Position numbers and translations under genes: made by a program
Part shown: positions 51,949 through 63,176 of the stretch, piece by piece
How positions within the stretch are numbered: the first letter of the stretch is position 1
Layout: the number at the start of each line of letters is the position of its first letter
From: Paulownia fortunei
Lineage: Eukaryota > Streptophyta > Magnoliopsida > Lamiales > Paulowniaceae
Direction of reading: 5' to 3'
Length of the DNA stretch: 64,000 bases
NCBI GenBank assembly: GCA_019321725.1
Contig: CM033121.1
Coordinates: 1-64,000 of the forward strand
The notes under the pieces: model-generated
Told to the model about the DNA's origin: nothing
What the model saw: the letters and a program-made list of their open reading frames with translations, nothing else
Databases searched by the model: none

Positions 51949-54900
51949 ACTTTTAATTACGATTAAAAATTTAAAAAATTTGATACCCATTTCTTTTTTT
52001 ATTTATTCAAATTATAGTTTTTTTTTCTTGTAACTGTATAATTTGAAAGAAAACTTTTTTTTATATGAGATAAAGAATACATTTCTACTTTTAAAGTGAA
52101 TTATGATTAAAAAATAAAAAAACTACTGAGGATGTTGGTACATATTTCATGTTTTCATATTCAATTTATATTTTAATATAAATTATTTTTAATTGTATTA
52201 CATTTTAAAGAAAAGAAAAAATAATTTTTCCTAAGAAATTATAATACTATGACATAGGACTTAGAAAGGAAAAATACTTTCATACTATTAATTTTTATTA
52301 GGATTAAAAATTTAAAAAACTTGATATTCATTTCTCTTATACATATTCAAATTATAGTTTAAATGATTTTTTTTCATTAACTATAAAATTTCTTCGAAAA
52401 CTTAGTTTAATTTCTAGGAGAGGAATAATAAATTTCTAGTTTCATTATTAATTATGATTAAAAAATAAAAAATCTACTCAGGATGTTGGTACCTATTTCT
52501 TGTTTTCATAATCAATTTATTTTTTAACAAAATTTTTCCTTTTTAAATGTATACGTTTTTAAAAATCTAATTTTTTCTATGAAATTATAAGTGTGACACA
52601 TGAGTTATAATTAGGAAAATTATTTTCCTATAATTAATGTTAATTAGGATTAAAAATTTAAAAAACTTGATACTCATTTCTTATTTGCATATTCAAATTT
52701 TAGTTTAACTGAATTTTTTTTTTCTTTTAACTATTTAGTTTCAAACAAAACTTAACTTTTTTTCTATGAGAAGAAGAATACATTTCTACTTTAATATAAA
52801 ACATTATTAAAATTTGAAAAAAAGCTATGATGTTGATACCTATTTTTTTTCTAAATATTCAATTCATATTTTAACTAATTTTTTTGTATTTTTAAATGTA
52901 TGCGTCCTAAGAAATCTAATTTTTTCTAAGAAATTATAAATGTATGCTATGACACACGAGTTAGAATGAGAAAAAATACGTTTCTACTATTAATATTAAT
53001 TAGGATTAAAAATTTAAAAAACTTGATACCCATTTCTGTTTACATATTCAAATTATTGTTTAACATAATTTTTTTTCTTGCAAATGTATAATTTGAAATA
53101 AAACTTTTTTTTTTTTGTATGAGATGAAGAATACATTTCTATTTTTAATTTGAATTATGATTAAAAAATAAAAAACTACTCACGATGTTGGTGCATATTT
53201 CATGTTTTCATATTCAATTTATATTTTAACATATTTTTTTCTTTTATTTGTATTACATTCTAAAGAAAATTAATTTTTTCTAAGAAATTATAAAGCTATA
53301 ACATAGGAGTTAGAATGGGAAAAAATATTTTCCTACTATTAATATTAATTAAGATTAAAAATTTAAAAAACTTGATACCATTTATTTTTTACATATTCAA
53401 ATTATAATTTAACGGATTTTTTTTCTTTTATTTGTATAATTTGAAAGAAACCTTAATTTGTTTTTCTATGAGATGAAGAATACATTTCTATTTTTAATGT
53501 TAATTATGACTAAAAAATTGAAAAACTATTCAGGATGTTGGTACATATTTCATATTTTCCTATTCAATTTATATTTTAACATGTTTTTTTCTTTTTAATT
53601 GTATTACATTCTAAAATAAATAAATTTTTCTAAGAAATTATAATGCTATGACATAGGAGTTTAACCAAATTATTTTTTCTTTTTAAATATATATGTTCTA
53701 AAAAAATTCTAAAATGTATAAGTTTATGCTATAACATTAGAGTTAAAAAGAGGAAAAATACTTTCTTACTATTAATTTTAATTAAGATTAAAAATTTAAA
53801 AAACTTGATACTGATTTCTTATTTACATATTCAAATTATAGTTTAACAAAAAAATATTCCATTTAACTGTGTAATTTTATATAAAAAAAATTTCTATGAG
53901 ATGAAGAATACATTTCTATTTTTATTGTTAATTATTATTAAAAAAATTATTCAAAATATTGGTACCTACTTCTTGTTTTCATATTCAATTTATATTTTAA
54001 CTTATTATTTTTTTTAAAATATACATTCTAAAAAGCTATTTTTTTTAAATATATAATTTCCTAGAAAACTTGTTTTTTTCTATGAGAGGAAAAGTACATT
54101 TTTACTTTTGGTGTTAATTATGATTAAAATTTGAAAAAGCTACTCAGAAGTTAATACTTACTTTTTGTTTTCATATTCAATTTATTTTTTAAGTGATTTT
54201 TTTTCTCTTTAAATATATACATTCTAAAAAATTATTTTTTCTAAGATGTATAAGTATATGCTATGACACTAGAATTAGAATGAGAAAAAATAATTTTCTA
54301 TTAGTAATATTATTTCTTATTTACATATTCAAATTATAGTTTTACAGAATTCTTTTTTCCTTTCAACTGTATAAATTCATAGAAAACTTAATTTTTTTAA
54401 AGTGATGAAGAATACATTTCTGATTGTATTCTTAATTATGATTAAAATGTCAATTTTAATTGACATTTTTCTTTTAAATGTATAAGTTATAAAAAATTAT
54501 TTTTTTTCTAAGATGTAAAAGTGTATGTTATGACACTAGAGTTAAAAATATGAAAACTACCTTTCTACTTTTAATTTAATTAGGCTTAAAATTTGAAAAA
54601 TTTCTAAGAATATTGATACCCATTTCTTGTTTATATTTTCAAATTATAGTTTAACTGAATTCTTTTTTCTTTTTAATTAATTTTTTTCTAAGAGAGGAAA
54701 AATGCTTTTTTAACTTTTAATATTAGTTATGACTAAAAATTAAAAAACCTACTCAGGATATTGGTATTCACTTCTTGTTTTCATATTCAATTTGTATTTT
54801 AATTTATTTTTTTACTTTAAAATATATAAGTTCAAAAAAATTATTTTTTTCTTAGAAGTATAACTATATGTTATAAAATTGGAATTAGAAAGAGGAAAAC

Positions 54901-55480
54901 TACTTTTCTAGTTATAATTTTAATTAGGCTTAAAATTTTGAAAAATTACTCAAGATATTGGTACCAATTTCTTTTTTACATATTCAAATTATAATTTAAC
55001 TAATATTTTTTTTCTATTAACTGCATAATTTCAAAGAAAATTTAAGTTTTTTTTAAGAGAGGAAAATACTTTTCAACTTTTTAATGTTAGTTATGATTAA
55101 AAAATTTAAAAACTATTCAAAATGTTGACACTCACTTCTTATTTATATATTCAATTTATAGTTTTTACTAATTTTTTTTTTAAGTGTAAGTTCTAAAATA
55201 ACTTATTTTTTATAAGTTGTATGATTATCTGCTATGACATTGGTGTTAGAAAGTAAAAATATATTTTTCTACTTTTAATGTTAATTATAATTAAAAAATT
55301 TAAAAACTATTCAAATGTTGGTACATATTTTTTAGTTACATAATATTTAACTAAAAAAAAAATTCCTTCCTTTTAACTGTATAATTTCATAAAAATTCTA
55401 ACTTTATTTTATGAAAGAGAAAATATATTTCTGCTTTTATTTTTAATTATAATTTAATAACTGAAAAAACTATTCAAAAT
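51949..55480 (+). repeat. Diverged satellite at the array edge, direct orientation
   Basis: Monomers are still recognisable by GATGTTGGTACCTATTTC, AAACTTGATACCCATTTC and TATTCAAATTATAGTTTAAC. They carry a distinct variant set (TTGTTTTCATATTCAATTTA, TTCTAAGAAATTATAA), many indels and truncated units. Divergence grows to the right. This is the usual pattern of an array edge that no longer exchanges with the core. Confidence 0.88.
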
Positions 55481-56105
55481 TTTGGTACTTCTTATTTTCT
55501 TATTTAGTTTATTTTTTAACTTTTTTTTATCTTTTAAATGTACAAGTTCTAAAAGAACTTATTTTTTTCTAATTATATAATTGTCTGTTGTGACACTAGT
55601 GTTAAAAATAAAAGTTATTTTTTTCAAAATATATAATTGTCTGTTGTGACACTAGTGTTAAAAATAAGAAAAATACTCTTCTACTTTTATTTTTTTTTTC
55701 TTATTTTGTTTATTTTTTAACTTATTTTTTTATCTTTTAAATGTACAAGTTCTAAAAGAACTTATTTTTTTCTAAATATATAATTTTCTGCTGTGACATT
55801 AGTGTTAAAAATAAAACTTATTTTTTTCTAAATATATAATTGTCTGCTGTAACACTAGTGTTAAAAATAAGAAAAATACTTTTCTACTTTTAATTTTTTT
55901 TCTTATTTTGTTTATTTTTTAACTTATTTTTTTATCTTTTAAATGTACAAGTTCTAAAAGAACTTATTTTTTTCTAAATATATAATTTTCTGCTGTGACA
56001 TTAGTGTTAAAAATAAAACTTATTTTTTTCTAAATATATAATTGTCTGCTGTGACACTAGTGTTAAAAATAAGAAAACTACTTTTCTACTTTTAATTTTA
56101 ATTAG
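55481..56105 (+). repeat. Local 202-bp repeat with paired 56-bp subrepeats
   Basis: ATGTACAAGTTCTAAAAGAA recurs at 55538, 55741 and 55943 (202-203 bp apart). Within each unit TGACACTAGTGTTAAAAATA or its TGACATTAGT form occurs twice, 56 bp apart (55591/55647, 55794/55850, 55996/56052). The bases resemble the edge monomers, so this is a secondary amplification from degenerate satellite. It marks the right end of the array. Confidence 0.9.
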
Positions 56106-57246
56106 ATTTTTACAATTTTGAACAACTAACCAAAGAGTTTGAAAAGATAGAAGCAGAAAAGAATTGCCAGTATCTCTAAAACTCATTGGGTCTAGGTACT
56201 ATAGATGAATAAAGAACATAGATGATTTATCTGCTCTTCATCTAAACACAAAAATATTAACAACCCTCAAATATATCAATCACACTAACTGCAGATCACA
56301 AATATAGACTGAAAAGAATAAAGGAAAAAGTGGGGGCAAGGGGTATGCCAACAATTTACCTATACAATACATTAAACTCACTCAAATGTTTCTGCCAAAA
56401 GGTTAGCTCAAATTTGATATCCTCGTTTTCTTGCTGATTTCTAAGCAGAGGGATTGTAGTTAAGTCAGAAGCACGCCGACCATTTCCACCAGATTTCACG
56501 TTTGCTGCATATATTCTTCTTGCCACAACCAAAGAGCCATTGGCATGCTCGTTACAATTACACGAACAACAGTGAGAGTAAGTTTGGAAAATGAGAAGGA
56601 TAAAAGACCCAATACTAGTTTGGAGAACAGTTCCTCAGTGCTGCTACTATATGTTATTGCGTGCTGCGCATTAAGCCACTTCTTGATACAGTCCTGCAAT
56701 CGATGATTGTCTGTTAATTTATTACCAGAAACATTACTAATAGTTCCAAAACAACGATTAAATGGCCAAGGAAAACAAATCATTGGAACTTTGGCATGCA
56801 TGTGTCTATTAAACAACAGTATCGAATGGAAGCATTTCAACATTCACAAAAAATTGTTTAGCTGGGAAATAAGTGGTAGATGGAAGCAGAAAGACAATGG
56901 AATCTACATAGCTCAGAATTTCAACGAGTCTGAACCAGAGGACTTCAGTCAGTCCATATCAGGATTCAAGCAGACACGGGCTGACCTCATGATCAAAGCA
57001 CAAACCAGCATTCTCAAGCTTAAGTTAAGAGCATCAAATGCTTCACCAGTGTAAAAGTTTCAAACACATGGGAAAAAAATTAGTCATGAACTGCTTTAGC
57101 TCTATGAATAGAATTCAATAACTCACAGTTACTATTAAAACCATCTAAGAAAGCCTGCAGCAAGCAGCATTCTCACATTCTTTTGCACAATAATTATCAA
57201 ATTTTTCAACAAACTAAGAACTTGTGCAGCACTCAGTGTCAGATTG
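56106..57246. other. Low-copy region between satellite and MAP70, one unidentified coding-like stretch
   Basis: Base composition becomes ordinary at about 56106. On the minus strand, a frame ending at 56356-56358 (TAA) reads VVARRIYAANVK, then GGNGRRASDLTTIPLLRNQ, then ends HLSEFNVLYR. Its codon pattern looks protein-like, and it could be the last exon of a gene whose upstream exons I cannot place. On the + strand, a frame ending at 57054 contains NGIYIAQNFNESEPEDFSQS. I do not recognise either. They overlap little and could be exon remnants or chance. Confidence 0.35.
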
Positions 57247-57325
57247 CTAAGAAGTCAATCTCAGCTTCAGTAGCACTTGAAATTGATAATTTGGTCTGAC
57301 AAGTGATAGGCAGTTAGGATTACGA
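57247..57325 (-). other. Candidate terminal exon of the MAP70 gene
   Basis: The exon-10 donor leaves a codon split as AG|N. On the minus strand a pyrimidine-rich tract followed by CAG ends at 57326, and the next 79 bases stay open in the right phase to TAG at 57247-57249 (SRNPNCLSLVRP...). Using it would give a protein of about 638 residues, near the family size. I cannot confirm it; the alternative is a stop at 58440 by reading through the donor. Confidence 0.3.
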
Positions 57326-58439
57326 CTGGACATAGCAAGCCAACAAAAACAGCCAGTGGTTAATGTCAGCATTCAATACAGAGATGCAACTTTGCACCAG
57401 GAAAAAGCAGCAAGTTTGCACACATCCTAATTTAGCCATCATTTCAGTAGCCAGTGTAAAGGTGATAAAGAAGTAGTTTATCAGGCAAGAGAAGCAGAAG
57501 AAGAAAATGCTAGCTTCTGATCCATAAGAAATTGCTTTCCCCTGTTGTGCTCCAAAATTTATTTTCACAAAAATGGAAAAATGATATCTCTACAAGTGAA
57601 AACGAAAGGAAAGTGATGCACAGATTTCTAATAAACAAACAGATGATTTCATGAAGCTATAAAAGGGAATGATGATTTGGATTGAACAAGTCAAATGCCT
57701 AGGTAAAAGTCGACCATATTTTTCAAAATACATAGTTGCACAAAAAGCAATTGTCTATAGCAAGCTAATATAAAACCTTGATTGTGAAAGAAATGAAGCA
57801 AAATGATATAGCATGTGAATATAACATGCCAACACAACAGAAAAGGGATATTTACTTACTATTCAACTAATTAGCTGTTCTTTAATGTAAGAAGAATTAT
57901 TATTTGTTGCTCCATGTCAGTTTCTTTAAAATTCTAGGAATCAAGAACTTCATCACTTCTTGACAATACTAAAACTTACTAAAACATGGCAAATTGCTTC
58001 AATTATTTGACTTCTTGACTAGTGCGAAGATCAGCAAAGGAGAATAAGCCAACAGAGAAAAGTAGGTTACTAGACTCAGATTATCCAGGATATTATTTTT
58101 TCTCATTTGGGCTATAATAAAGGTAATCCTCTAGCTAGAGGTAATCAAAGATACAAGAGATATGAATATCTTGAGCAGATTTTAGATCTTTAGTCCATGC
58201 TTACTATTGATATATTGTGCACACGTCTTGCACCCATATAGGTAGGTCCGTCTTGAAAAAATAATACAAGGTGCACAATGGTGTCTGCTAATTACATCAC
58301 CATTGCATCTTTTCAGTAAACTTAGTGCAGGCGTACTTGATTCTACCAGTGGAACAATCATGCTGTGATAGCTTTAGGGAATATCAGGTTTAAACACAAG
58401 GATCAGTACCATAAGAGAACCAATATGGAAAACATGCTA
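57326..58439. other. Non-coding interval downstream of MAP70 exon 10
   Basis: No supported gene. The interval is either the last MAP70 intron or its 3' flanking DNA, depending on which terminal exon is used. No repeat or MITE with clear ends was found. Confidence 0.5.
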
Positions 58440-61400
58440 TCATAACTGACAGTGACTTTGTAACAAACTGGCATACCTCCCAAGGAGCACCTGAGAACTG
58501 TTGACTGAACCCTTAGAATTCCCAAGTCGTTTGGCCCTATTTTCATGATCTTTCTCCACACGCATGGCAGCCACCTCCTTTTCCATAGCAGCCACCTCCC
58601 TTCTCATCTTCTTCGCCTCAACTTCCATTGCTTTAGTTAAAGTGTCTACCCTCTTTGCCAACATCTGCTCAACGAAAAAAAAAAGGGACGTGGAATTTTG
58701 AGCATAAAGTTAGTTGGAAGTACCATAAAACCACTAAGATAGAAAGCAACCTCAATTGCATCATCCTTGTCTTTAAGGCTCTGATCTTTTTCATGACCAG
58801 CTTTCCTCAAGGCAATCACCTCTTTCTGTAACAGATCATATAACAACCCTGGCACAGTATCCTCTCTATCTGTAACTTGTACATCACTGGTTTTTTCGTC
58901 TTGAGTTCCTTTCCACATACTACTTTGTGTCTGAGTTTCCTTAGTTCCATCACAGGACAGGCTTTGCTTAAAATTCAGCCCCAATCCATTTAAGAGAACT
59001 TTACTCCTGTCTAATGATCGAGAGCCACCATCAAAGGATTTTGATGTCCCTTTTGCATGTTTCAATACTGTATTGCTACCAGAAGATTTCAGTTGAAACG
59101 ATGGTGATCTCTTGGGTAAAAAGCCATTGGAAGTCAATTTTGAAATGTTTTCAGCCCCACTGAGCGACTGGCGGCGTGAAGGACCATTGTTTGAGCTTCT
59201 TCCATCTGACGTGCTGCGAGTGGCCATGTTAGGTGATCTCAAAGTCTCTTCAAGAACTTTCAGCCGCAGTTGATATTTTTCCTGGAGGACAAAAAGAAAA
59301 GTTATTTTAAATTTAATTTTATTTGTTTAGTTAAAAGGAATAATCACATTAACCAAAGCCAATTACTTTCAACTGAGCTTCAGATTTTGCAGTCCGCTCA
59401 GTTATAGCAAGCTTGTCCCTGAGCTGCTGCATCTCGCCCTGTGACAAACAGCTTACAGTTATTGCGAGAACTTGTCTAAGAAATAAAATCCAGTTATTTA
59501 GCACAGAGAAACTAAAGGGTGACGAGTAACAGAAAAAGATGTATATATACCTGCAAGAACCTTCTTTCTTCTAGCCATTGTTTGACGGGCATCACTTTGT
59601 CATTAGCATCTTTCCATTCATTAGCTACCACGGTTGCCACCCTATTTGCTGTTACTTTGGCACGAGCCAGCTCCCTATCAAGAGTTTTTCTTTCCTCCTG
59701 AAAATTAAAATAAAAAAAAGGCATTCCACTTAAGGGTTTCATCATACTTTTCCATAGCAATATCTGTAAATGAGAATTGAGCATGTGTATGTGTGTGTGG
59801 CGCATTACATTCATCTCCTGAACTTTCCGCTGGTAGTCTCGTACAGCATTGGCAGCTGCACCACCAGCAAGCACTGCCTCTTCAAGCTCACGTACAGTTT
59901 GGGTAAGTTTTTCAACCTCCGCAACCTTTTGCCGATGCATTTTGTCCAAAATCTTGTTCTCTTCCTGAAGAAATAGTAAAATCTCATGTAAGAGAGAGAA
60001 TAAAAAAAGTTCACTACTGTCGACAAATAGCTGTCCCAAAAAGAAACAGCACGCAAGATGCAATACCTGGCAAATTTCTATCTGCTTCATCAATTCTTGG
60101 TTCTTGTTTTGCAGATCATCCACCATAGATGCTTTCGCCAGCGCGACCTGCACAGTTCTCTCTGCTTCAAGTAGAGCAGCCTCTTTTGATTTGGTGAGCC
60201 TGTCCAATGCTTTGTTATCGTCCTGCAGCTTTGCAATCTGAAAGGAAATAGGAACAAATATCTAAGCAATGCTCTCAATGAGATTGCTTGTTTGAATAAA
60301 TGAGCAGACACCTTAAAATACAAACCTCCTGTCGAGCAAGTTTGAGCTCGGCCTCCAAGGGAGCCAGGATAGCTTCAATTGGAGGCATATCATCGTCCTT
60401 TTGAGCAGCATGAACTCTCCGAAGAGTGGCTTCTGCTGCAAATTGAGCTGCCATGGAGGCCTTCTTTTCATCATTTATTCTCTTAATTTCAAGATTCTGC
60501 CCAGGAAAAGTATGCTCATAAGAGCATGTATTCTATAAATGTCCAGAAGGAGGATGGGGGAGGGAAGAGAGAAGAACTACAGCCAGTACCTTGCTTTCTA
60601 GAAGAGATTCTGTTAATTTGAGCTTCTCCTCCACCCTTGTCAACTCTTCAGTGAGCTAGAGCAAAACAAAGAATCTTAGGGGCTGTTTGTTTTCATTTTC
60701 TGAGTAATCTTTCCAATTTTTACTATTTAAAACTCTGAAAATGCATTTGTTTTACTCATTTTTATCAGAAATACAACTTATTTTTATTTTCAAAATCCAT
60801 TTTCAAACATACTAACATTTCATGTCTCTTCATACAGAAAATATCATAAAGTAAACATATTTTCATTTCCACGCCTGTATAATCATCATAAAAACATAAC
60901 TAATCCAAATATAATTTCATTTTAACACAAAAATCTACATGAAAATGCTCAAAATATGAAAATGAGTATGAAAATGAAACTAAACTGGCACTTAGGTTAA
61001 TGTACTATTGCACCTCAGAAAAAGGGAAAAACCAAGAATGAAAGAAAGGAAACATTACATTCAATAACTTCCAAGAAGAAAGTGAAGATCAAATGGTCTG
61101 GACACATAAAACTAATTCGTACATGGAAGATAGCTAATCCTTCAAATTTAACAAAACAATATCATAGCACTGACCCACATATGAGTTTATTCAGAACTGA
61201 CTCACATTCAGCAACATTATTCTCCTTCTGCTACTGCCAAAAATCAAATGAACCTTATTATGGGACCAAAAGTGTAATTTATCCAAAGGCAGCCTTCACA
61301 TCCATTTGCCATAGTCATAATATGCAAAATGACAAGCAATATGCTGGTGAATTTTAGTTTTGCGATTGGTAACAAGGTTGCAGTGAAAATGATTTTTGCA

Positions 61401-63176
61401 TCTGATGAAGAAAACCTTTTTTCCGTGTGTATATAAGTCCTTGGCACCAGCATACTACATTTTTAGTTCATGTTGCATAAATTGTTTGAAGTTGTCTTGA
61501 GCTTGGATATGTACTATATCATATTGGGATTAGTAGTTGCCTTAAATTAGGGATCAATCGTATGTCAAGGGTAAAATCACTCATTTATGTGTGGATGACA
61601 GCCTTTTAGGCAAGTATGTTAAAATCGTAAAATTATTTCTACTGTGGGATATCCAATAGTTAGCATTGAATGAAAAGTGAACTTGATATTCTAACAAGCA
61701 TCAACATATGCACTAGTGTCTCACAATGCCCATGAAACGAGACATCCCATGGACATCATGTTTCAAATTGGCACTGGTCAAAGTATGCTATAGAACTCAA
61801 AACTCTCCGCATTAAAATGCTACAATGTATCTTTGGACCAGAGACAAACCAAAGCTTAAAGATTTTTGCAACATGTATATCTAGTGCCTTTAAAATTGAA
61901 TCAGTTTAGCATTTTATATATTAAAGCTATGTATTATATAATCCACAAGAAACTCAATGATTGCAATTGCAATTGGCACCATACAAGAAGAAGAACAGGT
62001 TAATCATGATCATAGAACAACATTCATTAAGCGTAACTCTAGATTTTTTCTCCTCTTGGCAGTTGGAACCGGTGACCAATAAAAAACCGTATTTCCTTTG
62101 TTTCCACTCCTTAGGTGCACAAAACAAGAACTTTTTCCAATTCCTTTCATATTTGAACTACTTTTTCTAGCACATGAGATCCAGGTCAAGAGCACGGGTT
62201 AAGACCAGTAACAAAGACAGACAACCATAGGAATTCTAGTTAGGCCTGTAGAAATGCATAAAAAGGTATGACTCTGATCAGTTCTTCATTTAATCTCCCT
62301 TTGACATAATCCACCAGTAAGCCTTGCAATAAGGTGTGAAACAATGTAATGGGTCACATAGTGCACTAACACTGAAAAATATTTAAAAATACAAATGTCA
62401 ACTACAGCAGGGTTGAAATTAGATTACTTACACATATTACTAACTCTTTCAATTAGCTTCATATTTTAAACTTCCATAAAAAATACGAGATAGTAGATCA
62501 GTTTCTAATAGAAATATTCAACAACAGGCAACTAAACACACTTCACACAAAAAAGAAAAGGAGAAATGAGAAACAATGAAACCTCTTCAACAGCTTTTTC
62601 ACGAAGTCTCTCCGACAACTTCAAAGCCCTGATCTGAGACTGCACTTCCCCCAATTCCCTTTCCTTATCTGCAAAGCACAAAACCCCACGCAAAATGTCA
62701 TCGTTTCAACATATTAGACACTATAACAAATCTTTCATATTGCTTATTTTCATCTAGAATTAAATGTATTACAAATAGCCAGGTCTCACACCAAGATGCC
62801 ACTATCTCTAAATTGAAGATAATATAATACTTAAAATTATCACTTAAATAAATGAATACATCGAAACGGCAACGTTTCCAATCAAATCAAAGGGCGAATC
62901 CAGTGGATCCAGCTGAAGAGACTAACCTCTGACTTCGTTCTCGAGTCGATTGAGCTCCACCTTCACCGGATCCGAACCATGGAGCAGGTTTATAAACTCA
63001 TCCGCGTCGAGGCTTGGCCGTACGGACATCCTCCGCCGCGAGGACGAACCCTTTCCTCCCTCCTTGAAGGATGACGACACTGTCAGCGGCGTCGCAGACG
63101 ATGCATTGCCACTTGTCTCTCCAGATATCAGCTCCGGCGTCACGCCTACACTTCCCTCGCCGGAGACCTCCGCCAT
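58440..63176 (-). CDS. MAP70: Microtubule-associated protein 70 (MAP70 family), at least ten exons
   Basis: MAP70 proteins are plant-specific coiled-coil proteins that bind cortical microtubules. Exons on the minus strand, all with GT-AG borders and matching phase: 62927-63176, 62583-62668, 60590-60655, 60326-60496, 60067-60237, 59809-59964, 59551-59697, 59367-59438, 58751-59281 and 58477-58664 (or to a stop at 58440). These give 612 residues plus the terminal part; family members are about 600-640. Start is the ATG at 63176. Visible: a Ser/Gly-rich head, RRR 47-49, the signature SLDADEFINLLHGSDP 55-70, then long heptad-rich coiled coil (residues about 75-380; for example AEVEKLTQTVRELEEAVLAG), a Ser-rich low-complexity segment from about 388 to 500, and a C-terminal coiled coil (LAKRVDTLTKAMEVEAKKMR). 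No frameshift or premature stop was found, so the gene looks intact. Only the last exon is unsure. Confidence 0.93.
60656..62582 (-). other. Large intron 2 of MAP70
   Basis: This intron is 1927 bp, against 85-258 bp for the others. Apart from the MITE at 60679-60991 I see only AT-rich unique sequence, with no conserved ORF. It separates residues 1-112 from the rest of the coiled coil. Confidence 0.88.
60679..60991. mobile_element. Tourist-like MITE (PIF/Harbinger type) in MAP70 intron 2
   Basis: A 313-bp element with terminal inverted repeats: left end GGGGCTGTTTGTTTTCATTTTC; the reverse complement of the right end is GTGCCAGTTTAGTTTCATTTTC (17 of 22 identical). It is flanked by TTA at 60676-60678 and 60992-60994, the 3-bp target typical of PIF/Harbinger. 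AT-rich inside, no coding capacity. The ends have diverged, so the insertion is not very recent. A hAT-type origin is less likely because no 8-bp duplication is seen. Confidence 0.7.

Noticed and set aside
8281..56105. Many 60-95 residue open frames starting MRKN... or similar inside the satellite
   Set aside because: They recur with the monomer, lie in any frame or strand, are Lys/Asn/Ile/Phe-rich because of AT content, and differ by frameshifts between copies. No sign of protein selection.
8281..56105. CRISPR-like array
   Set aside because: Repeats are long, contiguous and diverged with no unique spacers. Tandem satellite explains them.
61082..62195. Short frames in MAP70 intron 2
   Set aside because: No domain resemblance, no suitable splice context, and both strands show similar chance frames.
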